A stretch of 64,000 bases of DNA from positions 23,583,914-23,647,913 of the forward strand of contig JAJQOW010000014.1 in the NCBI GenBank assembly GCA_037975125.1. The letters run 5' to 3'. Source of the stretch: Latrodectus hesperus (taxonomy: Eukaryota; Arthropoda; Arachnida; Araneae; Theridiidae). This document shows, in pieces, positions 46,310 to 57,189 of the stretch. Numbering within the stretch: the first letter of the stretch is position 1; each line of letters opens with the position of its first letter. The notes beneath the pieces were generated by a model. It saw nothing but the letters and a program-made list of their open reading frames with translations. It did not search any database and had not been told where the DNA came from. A program made the position numbers and the translations under genes.

Positions 46310-47592
46310 CTATAGAGGGCTATTAGGGCTCTCCTCCATGGCTAAGCACTCACTTATTGTTTGACTGAATTCAAAAGTCAATCTGAAATTAAAGTCCTTG
46401 TATATTTCTGGAATTAAGTTATGATTTGATCCATTTTTACTTTGGGAAGATATTGGCCCAGAACTTTTTCGGATAGGCTTTCGTTTAATGGATTCAGGCT
46501 GATCCAGTGCTTTTAATGCAAATGTTTCAGTTGTGTTATTTAATAATGATAACATTTTTGTCGTCATTTCATCCTGTCTAATTTGTAGAGCTAGTTATTT
46601 GGCCTCTAAAGACGCAGTCAGTTTCGATAATATGTTATTAAATGATTCTGTCACTCTGGATACTGCTGTATTGATACCTTCTTCCATTTCTCTCTTGTTG
46701 ATCCCACTAGGTTAAGCCAAACGGATAATTCCAGTGAAAGAATCTATAGGTGACTTGAATTGTCGCCTCGCCTCGATGAATGATAAATGATTTTCTGCTT
46801 TGAACTTTAGAAATCTTTTTCTTCAAGACGAGATGGGCATGATAAATAATCAGCTGAATGATTGCCTTGGCAGTTTACACACATAATTGTATTAGAAGCG
46901 CATGTTTTGTGTTCGTGTACCGAGCAGCATTGTTTGCATATTGGAGTTTGCATTGCTTAGTGGGATGGGAGAATTTATAGCATGTGCCACATTAGCGAAC
47001 TTTATCAACGAAAAGTCTTATTTTTAATCACAAATAGAATAAATTAATTTCTTTTGGTATATTGAAGCCGTATATGGTGATAAGTTATTTTCAGAAAGCT
47101 CGGGTAATCTTTTCTTAATGAAACGTTTTATGTTTGTTACTGTAAACTCGTTTCGGCTTATTTCCTCCGCGATCAGGTTTAAATCCAAGTCTATAGGGAT
47201 GTTTGTTAATAGAAATTTTGATGTATAGCTCTGTTTTTGAATTTGTGCGGGGTTACAGGAACTCGAAGAATACGTCGGATACAAGTAATCTCTGTGACAG
47301 TTTCTGGGTTATTTGTTTTAATTAATATTTTCCCATGACGAGTAAATATGACTTCGGTTATACCGTTTGAATTCATGATAGTCTGATTCAGCTCAGATTT
47401 TAAATAAAAGGGGCGTTTCGGAATTCCTCCTTTGTCATTTTCGGGACATAGGAAAATCAAAAATATTTTCACACCGCATTCAGATGCTAATAATATAGTA
47501 AGTGAAAGATCATCGTCAAAGTTTAGTGTATTTGAAGAAGTTACTTTTACTGTGGGTGGTGAACAGTCCACGAATATCACATCAGCCTCCAT
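46310..47592 (-). pseudogene. LINE ORF1 (gag-like, CCHC zinc knuckles), broken
   Basis: Minus-strand frames: an N-terminal part (47592-47206) and a PRE_C2HC/RRM-like part reading FLLTNIPIDLDLNLIAEEIS with NIKRFIKK (47284-47024). Then come two zinc knuckles at about 46845-46950 (C-K-Q-C...H...C and C-V-N-C...H...C), and a polar C-terminal part (46567-46310). In such elements ORF1 coats the RNA. At least two frame changes. Confidence 0.75.
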
Positions 47593-48118
47593 TACATTGA
47601 ATTTCGGAGAGTATCATAATATAAAAACAAAACATTGCTCAAATCCAAAGAGCTAATTTTTTTTTCAATAGTACTCACTTAACTCAATTAGAAGGAACTA
47701 TAGTACTTTTAACATCAGGATTAAAAAAATGGAAATATAAGGAAAAATTATACTTAAAATAGGAAAAACAGCAGTAGAGCTCCAAAATTCGACACGAGTC
47801 AGCCGTCACGAAGAAAAGCTTCATACAATTCTCCTCAAAAATCCAACTTATTGAAAACTTTTTGAAAAATTAAATGAAATTAAAAACGGTTGCGATTAAA
47901 TTTCAATTATCGAAGTTTCTAAGTGATTAAAATTCAAGAACATTAATCTTATTTAGTGAGAAAATTGTTGATAAGCAAAACAACATAGAAAAAATAGGCA
48001 GCCACACTGATCTTAACTCTAAATATGATATATTTTGGCAAAATCTTGGCTTGTCCAAGATGGTTAGAAACTTGGCTACCTTTCTAGGAACAAAAATGGC
48101 TTATCATGGAAGGCTGGA

Positions 48119-48367
48119 GGAAACTTAGTCCCCATGATAGAACCAACTTTGGCTTACCTTGGCATACTGTATATTATGGAAACCTTTGCTCCCATGATAG
48201 GACCAACCTTGGCTTATCTTGGCATGCCCAATATTGGGGAAAAATATGGCGCCCTTTATAGGTATATTCTTGGGTTTATCTTGGCATGCTGTATATTGGG
48301 GAAAACTTGACGCCCACCAATGGTCTCCTATTGGAGTTATCTTAGCAAGATTGCCAATATCGGGCCA
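48119..48367. repeat. Minisatellite, four ~60-bp units
   Basis: Four diverged tandem units built on the pattern aaacttggcncccatgatag, then ccaacnttggcttatcttgg, then catgctgtatattgggg. A fragment of the unit precedes it from about 48047. Confidence 0.75.
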
Positions 48368-48387
48368 AGCTATTTTGCTACTTGGGT

Positions 48388-49183
48388 GATAAAGTGGGTA
48401 TCACGTAAAATAAATAATATACACAGTTTATTAAAAATATAATAAATTTTACTGAGAAAAAAACAATTATAATGAAAAATATGTGTTTGAATCCACCTCA
48501 TCGCTAAATGCTATAAACTGAGATGGAAGCACGAGATCGATCAAAAGCTATAATTCGGAGAAGCTTGTGAAACCTGTCGATTGTTATTTTTAATAAATTT
48601 TAAAATGAGGTTAGACATACTTTTATAAATAAAATTAGTTTCGCTAATAATTTAATGAAAGAAATGGATTATTTTAGAATAGCCCATTGAGTACATTTTT
48701 TCTTTTGACCATGCGTGCTTGGTTTCTATCTTACTTTAACACGTTTGTCGCCATTTTTTTATTTGCCTTCTCTATTAGCTTTTAGTATAAAATCTGTTGT
48801 GTAACTTTAAAATTTTTGCTTCCACGTGATAATACACGAATTTGAATATTTTTAGAATGAAATAACTTGAGTCAAGGCAAAATTCAATATGATGATAGCA
48901 ATTGCTTTCGCAGCTGTCCTACCTTTATAATGATCCGAATTCGTACTTGAACACTTTTGGACAAAGCTGATTATAAATATAAAAAAAGTTATCTGATTCG
49001 TAGCGCCATCTACTATTTATGTCAAAAAGCATGAACGGCCTTCTTTTATTCAAAATTTTATTGTAAGCTTTTTTGTTGGAGAATTTTTTTATCAGATTAT
49101 CTGCGGCGACGTGTAATGTATACAACGAAGTTCGAAACTTTTTTTAACGCATAATCCGTGGATTATAATAAAGGAAAATACGG
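48388..49183 (+). mobile_element. TA-flanked TIR element, copy 2, left end missing
   Basis: Collinear with 8842-9596: acagtttattaaaaatataa, ttttaaaatgaggtta, aatgaaagaaatgga, ttgccttctct, aaatctgttgtgtaactt, and the right terminus aaggaaaatacgg followed by ta. The left TIR is lost next to the minisatellite. A 66-codon open frame on the minus strand (48925-49125) lies inside and is probably chance. Confidence 0.7.
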
Positions 49184-49615
49184 TACTTAAAGATATCGAT
49201 TTTCATGTCAAGTACCTTTTTTATAATAAATCATTTAAATGTGTTAATAGCATCAAAAAGAAAGTCATATGCGCTTTTAATATCAAGTAGTGTAACATAG
49301 AAACATTAATTGTCATAGTGACTGAAGTAAATTTCTATAAGCAATTACTGTGCATCTACTAAAAATAAAAAAGACTGCTTTTCTAGTTCTAGCTTTATGG
49401 CATTCTAGAGTCGCGGTATACTCGTGAGATAACTCCCGTCGAAATATGCTTCTCATAAGCGTTGCTCTTTGTCCAAAATACTTAGGACCAGCAGGAAATT
49501 GATTACGGAAGAAAAAAAGAGGGAAATTTCTCAAAATCTCTGCAACTTCCAGAGTACAGAACTTTTTCCCGAAAATCAAAGTGGAATACAACTGTAGGAT
49601 TTGAAAAGTAATTAT

Positions 49616-49618
<3 letters not shown>

Positions 49619-49682
<64 letters not shown>
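49619..49682. repeat. (TA)32 microsatellite
   Basis: Pure TA run preceded by attatccc, the same CCC-TA junction as at 16283. Confidence 0.97.
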
Positions 49683-49683
<1 letters not shown>

Positions 49684-49685
<2 letters not shown>

Positions 49686-50800
49686 TCTTGGAAAAGATAA
49701 ATTTAGTTTCCTTTTTTGTTACCGTTTACATAATTATTGTAATAGTACTTCCCAAATATCAATAATTTAGCTCTCAAGAATTTTTGCTTTTATGCAAATA
49801 ACATAGTTTCTGTAAAAACAATGGACTTCGTTGATAAATTTTAACGTTTCAAAACTTGATTTTTGACTCTAAAAGAATTATTATTTTTTGTCAACCACGT
49901 ATTCTTTATATTTACTTATTTAACACAGATTTTAAGCCACAGTAAATTTTTACCATACACATGTAGAGTCTTAAAATTTAAAATCAAATTGTGCTTATTA
50001 CTTAAATTATTTATTCGAAAAACCATGTTTTTCGAACGTTAAAATGTCAAGTAAGTCCATTATTGTTATTTACTTATCTCTTTTACCGGTTGTTTTGAAG
50101 AGAAGGCAAAAAAAAAAAAGTTTTCAAGTTCATTTTCCAGTCATTTTTTACATTTTTTATTCAATTATGTGATTTAAAATTTTCTAAAATACGTATTTTT
50201 GGAAGAGGAAAAACTCCCGCGTTAAAAAACAAGCGCTTAACTTAGCGACGAAAAAATGTTGCAATAGTCGTCAATGGTTGGGGGGATATTGGTTCCTTTA
50301 CAATCAACTATGAGATAAGATCAACTAATTGACTCAGCATTTTTAAGAGTGAAAGGAGAAAAATATAAAGGGATCGACATTGATGATGTAACTATCAATT
50401 TGCTTCATGAAATCAAGGAGAACGTGTGCAGTAAAATTAATATACCAGATTATTATATACATTATCGTTAATAAGTACATTTACTTATATCTTTAATATA
50501 ATTTACATCTTTTCATTACTGAAAAATTATATGTTTATTTTTTTTTCACAAAAAATTCAATTATAATTTTTATTTTTGTAATAAAACATTTTTCTCCCAA
50601 ATATCTCATTATAAAAAATCTCAGCCACTTTAAATTTATCTATATATATTTTTTAGATAATTTTAAAGTAGGTGCTACATTATTTGGTACTTTTTGTATT
50701 GCATTATCTCGTGAGTTTTTCTGTGTATTATAATGTGCATTTAATTTTTTGTGTGTGGGTGGAAGTTTGCTAAAATAGTTGATGTACCCAGGTGCTGTTT
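49684..50800. other. Intergenic, no recognisable gene
   Basis: AT-rich, no ORF of note. Sequence resembling the ~190-bp diverged repeat begins near its right end. Confidence 0.4.
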
Positions 50801-51040
50801 ATAATTACACTCGTTACTGCCCTGCATGGGAAATATTCTTTATGGTAATAAATGTCTTTACTTCCATATTTAGAAGCTATTTCTGAAATTTTGTGCACGG
50901 ACTTTAATAAGTTTTCCTGGGGAAGTGACTTATATGTGATACACACATAGCTACCAATGAATAAGCATTAGGCTGAAATAAGGCAAACAGAACAGGAAAG
51001 GGCACTTTTTACCAGAATGTTTTATGATAAAATAAATATA

Positions 51041-52190
51041 CAGTCCAGTCACGTTAATGTGACCTCCTATCAATAGTCAGAATAATCACCTTTCGCGCGC
51101 AGAGCGAACTGCTGCGATATGTAGAAAAAGAATCACAGCCCTAAAATTGTTTGCTGGGAAGTTGAGCCATTCCTTCTCCAGTGCCGTGACCAACTGCGCT
51201 AGATTATGCGGATGAGGATCCGTGACGAGGATCCATGTCTAGGAGGCTTTGGAACAACCCGAATGAGATGGTCACACGGATCCTTGACTGGTTTTAAGTC
51301 ACGTGAGTTTGCTGGACATGGGATAATGGTAAACCCTTCGAATTATGCACATGCACTGCCAGCTGTATGACACCTCGAAATGCCCTGCTGGTAGATGCCA
51401 TCATTCTGAGAAAAAACAGTGCGCTAATAGGGATGGACACGATCCATAAAGCCAGATGTGAATTGTATTGGTTTACGAGTGAACCTAGAAATTGGCGGAA
51501 AAACATTCCCAAGTCCATAAGCTTCCATCGCCAGCCTGAACCATTCTGGCAATAGTTGTAGGATGTTTGCTTTCACAGGTTTCACGTCGTATACGTCAAC
51601 GAGATTCATAGGAAAACACTACCTGTCGCCAATCAGAGGACGTTCAGTTGCGATAGTCACATACAAATTCCAGCCTTCGTGGCCAATGAACAGCATAGGT
51701 GCATGGCTTCCGCATAAAAGGCCCAAAGGCAGCAACATTCGCTGGTTTGGTTTGTTTGTCGCTCAACGGTCATTTTTTGCACACGAGGGCTAATTAGACC
51801 GGGACTTACGGTTTAAAGTCCAACATTCGCTGAACAGTAGTTTGGGAAACACTGTTGGTATCCCCTTGGTTCATCAGGATGGTCAGTTTCTCAACGGTAG
51901 CACGCATATTTCCCCAAACGCATCTCCGCAGCCTTCTTTCACCTCTATCATCTATGGCCCGTGGTACACCACATTTGCTTCGTCGCTGATTTTAGAATAT
52001 CCTATTTTACCATTGCAGCACGTGAACAATTCACAAACTTAGCCGTTTCGGAAATGCTTGCGACCTTCGCCCGGAAACCAATGATCATGCCCTTTTGGAT
52101 GTCAAATAAATCGTATTGTTTCTGCATTACACCAACGATTGCAATGTTTTCCGAAGTCCTTACGCACCTTTTATATACGCTCAACTACAC
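51041..52190 (-). mobile_element. Tc1/mariner-type transposon, dead, right end missing
   Basis: Left TIR cagtccagtcacgttaatgt directly after ta (51039-51040). On the minus strand the transposase starts with a helix-turn-helix, KQYDLFDIQKGMIIGFRAKV then SISETAKFVNCSRAA (about 52124-52010), continues past a SINE insertion to a degraded catalytic segment reading YESR (51590s), and ends EKEWLNFPANNFRA (about 51150). Frameshifts throughout. No matching right TIR is seen. Confidence 0.75.
51745..51821 (-). mobile_element. 5'-truncated SINE (family A) nested in the Tc1 element
   Basis: 77 bp identical in type to the 3' part of the 42.8-kb SINE, in reverse (ggtcattttttgcacacgag, ccgggacttacggtttaaag). 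It is flanked by an exact duplication aacattcgctg at 51734-51744 and 51822-51832. Inserted after the transposon, so it dates the order of events. Confidence 0.9.
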
Positions 52191-52482
52191 GCATGTTTCA
52201 GAATTTTTGATCATGGGAAAGGCTCTTATTTTCGTCTGTTGTTTTCTTTTATGCCAGTAAAGGCTACTCATCATGTTTATCGCATATACTTAATACGATT
52301 TTCTGAGCGAAGGTCTTATATCTGTTGCATGTATAAAAATACTTTTTCACATTGGGCACGTTAAAGAGGAACTAGACATAAGGACACTTTCTCCAAAGAT
52401 ATTTTTTTAATAAATCAAATAACTGAAATAGTGACAATGTAAAGGCACTATTCTCTAGCAATTTATTTTTATAATAAAAATA

Positions 52483-53978
52483 CACTCGTGTCCATAAATT
52501 AAGGATAATGCAAGTTGAGGTAAAGAAAAAGACAGAAACAAAACAAATGTCACTTATTTGTAAAGTCTATTTATTAAACAAAAGGTAAAGAGCAAAAAAG
52601 TTGCTATATGTTTAACATCATTAACAAAAGTTGCGATTTTTACTCCCTGGAGCAGATTTTACAAAGAACCTATACAGAACCAATATAACATGGTTGGTAT
52701 GATGGTTAACACATAGTATGCCTTCCAGACGATGCAATACAGGCCTTACAACGCCTTGTTATGCTGAGTATCAAATTATCGATCTGATCTTGGGGAATAT
52801 TACACTACTTATATGAAGCAATATCTCCGATGTTCCGGTAGACATGTGGGAGGGGGTTGATGGGCTGCAATTCATCGGCCAAGCATATCCCACACATGCT
52901 CTATTGGATTCAAGTCCGGTGAGTATGCTGGCCAGTCCATACAGGTGATATCCTTCGATTGAAGGCATTCGTCTACAATGTTTGCAAGATAAGTAAGGGC
53001 ATTGTCATCCATAAACAGAAATTCTGCTCTCATGGCGCCCAAAAACAAACGTACATGTTGTTCCAGAATGACATCCCGATAGATGTGACCTGTCAGGTTT
53101 ACATTCTGAACATATGCAGGTTAGTTCTAGAACCCAGAATAATTCCTCCCCAAACGAGTAATCCTGCACCACCATAACGGTGTCGTTCAGTGGTGTTCTC
53201 TATGGTGGTAACGGGTCTCTTGCTGACCCTCTCCATGTGAAAGTCCGGTGAGAATCAGATTGAAAACTAAACCTGAACTCGTCGGAAAACATTACACAAG
53301 ACCACTGTTGCGGTGTCCACAATGCATGCTTTGTACTTCTGGCTAACCACAAACGACAGAGAGTAGCGGTAAGTGGAACACATCTGACAGGCCAACGAGC
53401 ATATAGACCAATGTGCCCTAAGCGTCTGTACACGGGCTGCCTTGAAACTGTCGTACCATAGCTGAAGTGAGCTGACGAGACAGGTCTGATGCTATGCTCC
53501 GTCTATTTCTTTTGGCAGTAACTGCCAAATACCGGTCCTCATTCGGTGTTGTAACTCGGGGGCGACCTGTGTTGTAACGTCTACTCACATTACCAGCCTC
53601 TTGGAGCCGTTGCCAAAGCCTGGAGATGACACTCTGGGTGATTCCAAGTTCCTCGGATACTTTCAGCTGGGTATGTCCACATTTCAGACGGTCGATAATT
53701 CTACCACGTAAAACATCATACAAACGCTTCCTTTGTGCCATAACTATGCGGTTATTGCACTGAAAGGCTTTTAAAGGGCTTGTAAGCAATTTTACTTTTT
53801 TATATACCCCTCTCTTACACTCTGGTCATTGTGACGTACTATCGGAGCAATCTGGTCGTTTCTTGTAATTTGCATATTATTCTTCAAGTTATGTGTGATA
53901 ATTCTATATGTGAAATTTTTATTTTAGAGTTCAATTTCTGTGTGATTCTGAATTATCTTTAATTTATGGGCATGAGTG
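52483..53978 (-). mobile_element. Full-length Tc1 transposon with TIRs and TA duplication
   Basis: 1496 bp flanked by TA (52481-52482 and 53979-53980). Ends cactcgtgtccataaattaa and, inverted, cactcatgcccataaattaa, about 30 bp of near-identity. On the minus strand a transposase starts MAQRKRLYDVLRGRIIDRL (53741) and has all domains of a DD34E Tc1 enzyme. Both ends and most of the coding sequence survive, but the frame is broken. Confidence 0.93.
52700..53741 (-). pseudogene. Tc1 DD34E transposase, frameshifted
   Basis: Order on the minus strand: HTH DNA-binding part (QLKVSEELGITQSVISRLWQ), SFSDEFRF-type first Asp (VMFSDEFRFSFQSDSHR), second Asp in FLFMDDNA, and the Glu in WPAYSPDLNPIEHVWDMLGR. 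There are 34 residues between the second Asp and the Glu. Breaks: a frameshift near 53430, a stop after DPLPP near 53200, a stop after MLGR near 52870, and a damaged C-terminus. All three catalytic residues are still readable. Confidence 0.9.
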
Positions 53979-54369
53979 TACTTTAAGTAGCTTTTAAACT
54001 ACATTCTGTATTAAATGCCGCTAATAATATATAATACAGATGAGATATTTATAGAGCTCTAGCCAAATTTTTCAATTTTTCCTAGCCCAGAAATTATGTT
54101 GTATCACATAATGCAAAGCAAAAATGGTTGTGTTTTTTTCTGAAATTTTTTTATTTTTTGTAACAAAATATGAACTTTAAACAGCTTTATAAGTGAATTT
54201 TATATTAAATTTTCCATGAAATATTTGTAAAGTTTAGATATTCATTGAGTTTCAGCGAAAGTTTTGAATTTCATAATCACACGCAAATTTGAAATTCCCA
54301 TGCCACATAAGAGAAAGCAGATACGGTGCGCTTTTTTTAAAAAATAAATATGCACTTTTATCATACACT

Positions 54370-55060
54370 GTGTGATGTTGAAAATGCAACACTAAGATGG
54401 AGTTGACAGAAAGTGTCGAAACTCTGCAGACAGAGAGAGAGAGCAACAAACAATAAATGATCTGTATTCCGAAATAATATGCATAATACAGAGAGGAAAC
54501 AGGGTCTGTTCAGTTGGTTGTAAGACCACAGTGGACGACGATAAACGGATTACCATGTCTAGGCACAGATTAAACGAGAGTACGAATGGTGTCCTGAGGA
54601 ATGTCTCTCCATTCCCTGACAACCATTTGCCAAAGTGCTTCTGAAAGAGGCAGTGGCAGGGTCTGCAAATGGCGTCCAATCATATCCCAAACGTGCTTGA
54701 TTGGTGAGAGATCTGGCGAGCACGGTGGTCAAGGAAGCATCTGCACATCTTGCACAGCATGTTGGTTCATGCGAGCAATGTACAGTCGGGTGTTAATCTT
54801 GCTGATAAAGCGCATTCAGCATCCCCTGAAGCAGGTAGGAAAGTGTCACCGGCGATAGCACATTATCCACATAACGTTGGGCTATCATAGTGCCGTGAAT
54901 ACGAACTAGGTGACCTGGAATTGTACGCAATGGCGCTTCAAACCATGATGCCGCGTTGTCGAGCGGTAGGGCATTCCACAATTGCTGCAAGATTGGACCC
55001 ACTACTACACTGACGATAAATGTTTCAATTTTCAATGTCGCGCAAGTAAAGTATCGCATA
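54370..55060 (-). mobile_element. Third Tc1-type transposon, partial
   Basis: Minus strand reads PILQQLWNALPLDNAASWFE and IHGTMIAQRY (middle of the transposase), then LPWPPCSPDLSPIKHVWDMI (the usual catalytic Glu of SPIE is Lys here) and REWRDIPQDTIRTL. The N-terminal half is missing. One possible terminus is tgtgatgttgaaaatgcaac near 54370. Distinct in sequence from the other two Tc1 elements. Confidence 0.8.
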
Positions 55061-56799
55061 AATCGAAGTGTAAATATGAGATGTTTTTCATTGAAATTAT
55101 TTTTAATAAAATAAGTACCTGGATTATCTTTAGGAGTGCATTTTAGACTAAAATGTCCTTTTAATTTGTGTTAAGATTTGATATTGAGTTATAACCAAAA
55201 TTTTTTATTTTATAATCACACGAATTTCTAAATCCCATGAGGTGAAACCGAAATGAGTGCGCTTTGGAACGAACATTTGTTTTTATAGTAAAAGATAGAA
55301 CATTTGTAGTTAATGGAAATTGTTGAATTTCTTAGTCTTGCAAATTTTTAAGTACGCTGCTTGGGTGTGTATGATGTGAAAAAGAAACACAGTTTTCCAG
55401 AATGTCTTTTAATAGTAAATTTGCGGTTAGTGTCTTTTTCACACTAGTAAAGGCCACATATTCAATTTTATGTTTGCATTTTAATAAGTTTCTGGGGGAA
55501 GATTTTGAGGCAGTACTTATCTATTCCTTAGCATTGGGAACGCTCGAGGTGAACCAGGCGTGGGGGACACTTTTCTCCAAATATTTTTTATAATCACATG
55601 AAATAGCATTTTATACTAAATGCGGGTATATTAATTTTAAGACAGATTTTTTGGGGGGCGGGGGTATCATAGTGGCGCGAATTTCCAAGACCCTTGTCGC
55701 ATTACCGAATCATGCATGGAAACATTTTCCAAAAAATTGTTTTATAATAAAATAAATTCTAAGAATAGATTTAGCAGTAATTTTATATTAAATGCACCCA
55801 TTAATTTTGACACAACTAGAATATTTATAGTTAGAAGCAGTGGTTTTAATTTCAAAGGCGCGTACATATCTAAATTCTATTGAGTGTGTATCAATTTGAA
55901 AACAAACATGCAGATTTTTCTTTAAATAATTATTATTCATTGAATATACTTTTTTTATGACAGATTTCTTTATTTTCCATTAGTTAAAGCTACATACCAA
56001 GCTTTATGCATGTTCTTCAACAAGTTTCGTTTTGGAGAAGGTGTTTTTATGACTCATACATATACATACATTAACATTGGGCAAACCAGATACCTTTCCT
56101 CCAGACATTTATTTTTCAAATGAAATGAGTACTTGGAATAGCTTTAGGGGTTTACTTTGCATTAAATACTCCACCCAATTTTCTCTATAGTTTGACGCGC
56201 AAACTTCTATGTCAGTATGTTAAGTGAGGAAAAAATCACGCCTTTGCAGAACTTGTGAAAATTCATAATCAAGAAATTTTACAAAATTTGTAAATACAGA
56301 TTATTCAGGATTAAATTCATAATGATTTGACTTAAATGTGCTTCTATGAATACACATTGCTTTACATACTTCGATAGAATTTTCAAAATGAAGGATGCAA
56401 ATTTTTGTAAAAATTAATTAATACATAGTTTGATCAATTTTTGGATTCATTTGTAAAATGATATAAATAAATTGAATTATTCTTGAATATTTTATCGCAC
56501 CTATTTATTAGCAACTAGCAAAAATCAATTTAATTTAAAGTTTAAATCTAATTACTTTAGAGAAATCTAAATTAAAACCAATTTTTCAAAAACTTGTAAT
56601 GAAAATAGAAGTTCAATTATTTGTAAATTTTCCAGACATGAAGAAGAATACAGTGATTATGCGTCCAGAATATTCAAAAATGTTTTTTTATATTATAAGC
56701 AGTAAAAGAAGTCTGCAAATTGTAGTTTTAAATGTGGAACTATGAAAAAAAGTAAAAAACTGCTTATCACCAATAATAAAAATAACATTTAATATAATT

Positions 56800-57189
56800 T
56801 CATTTTTCAAAAATAATACACCAGCTTCCAGAATCATAATAGGAGGAATTAATAGCAGATACACCACAAGAAGTTACTAAAAGTTTGAGTTCATTTTCCT
56901 GGAATAAATGATAGTACCTAAGTTTCTGAAAAATATTAGTAACTGTCCATGGGACAAGAATGTCTTTGTTTGAAAACTCACTCCTGTCGACATTAATTGG
57001 TACTTGAATTGTTTTTGAATTTGACAACTCAATCTTTTCCACACTAGTTGGGATGCTGTCAGAACACTTCTTCAGATAACTAGATGGTCCATCTGGGCCG
57101 ATCTGTTCCACTGCCCATACGTAAATCAAAGCTCTACCTTTTGGTCGAAGAATGCGTATGATTTCCTTTAACGCTTTGATTCTTCTTGA
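56800..57189 (-). CDS. Methyltransferase exon D (stop codon)
   Basis: 129 codons from SRRIKALKEIIRILRPKGRA through IYVWAVEQIGPDGPSSYLKK, a polar linker, DILVPWTV and RYYHLFQENELKLLV, ending SYYDSGSWCIIFEK and TGA. Acceptor tttcccag. A minus-strand aataaa at 56504-56509 is a plausible poly(A) signal. Confidence 0.94.
   Translation of the reverse strand, partial: SRRIKALKEIIRILRPKGRALIYVWAVEQIGPDGPSSYLKKCSDSIPTSVEKIELSNSKTIQVPINVDRSEFSNKDILVPWTVTNIFQKLRYYHLFQENELKLLVTSCGVSAINSSYYDSGSWCIIFEK

Larger units (their letters stand above)
43000..47640 (-). mobile_element. Decayed non-LTR retrotransposon (I-type, with RNase H)
   Basis: About 4.6 kb on the minus strand with domain order ORF1 (gag-like, zinc knuckles), AP-type endonuclease, reverse transcriptase, RNase H. 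The RNase H at the end points to the I/Jockey superfamily with RNase H rather than Jockey proper. Several frameshifts and stops break each ORF, and the polymerase box is mutated, so the copy is dead. No target duplication or 3' tail is evident; ends are approximate. Confidence 0.88.
50850..56250. repeat. Diverged ~190-bp repeat units, interrupted by Tc1 insertions
   Basis: A recurring block, roughly ctttctccaaatattttt, then ataataaaataagtacttgg, then gcattttatattaaatgcac and aatttcataatcacgcgaat, appears near 51010, 52390, 54150, 55090, 55570, 55725 and 56100. Neighbouring copies are often 175-215 bp or multiples apart. Units are heavily diverged, so exact borders are uncertain. Confidence 0.5.

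Noticed and set aside
43120..47656. Plus-strand ORFs within the LINE
   Set aside because: These oppose the clear endonuclease, reverse-transcriptase and RNase H frames on the minus strand, so they are shadows.
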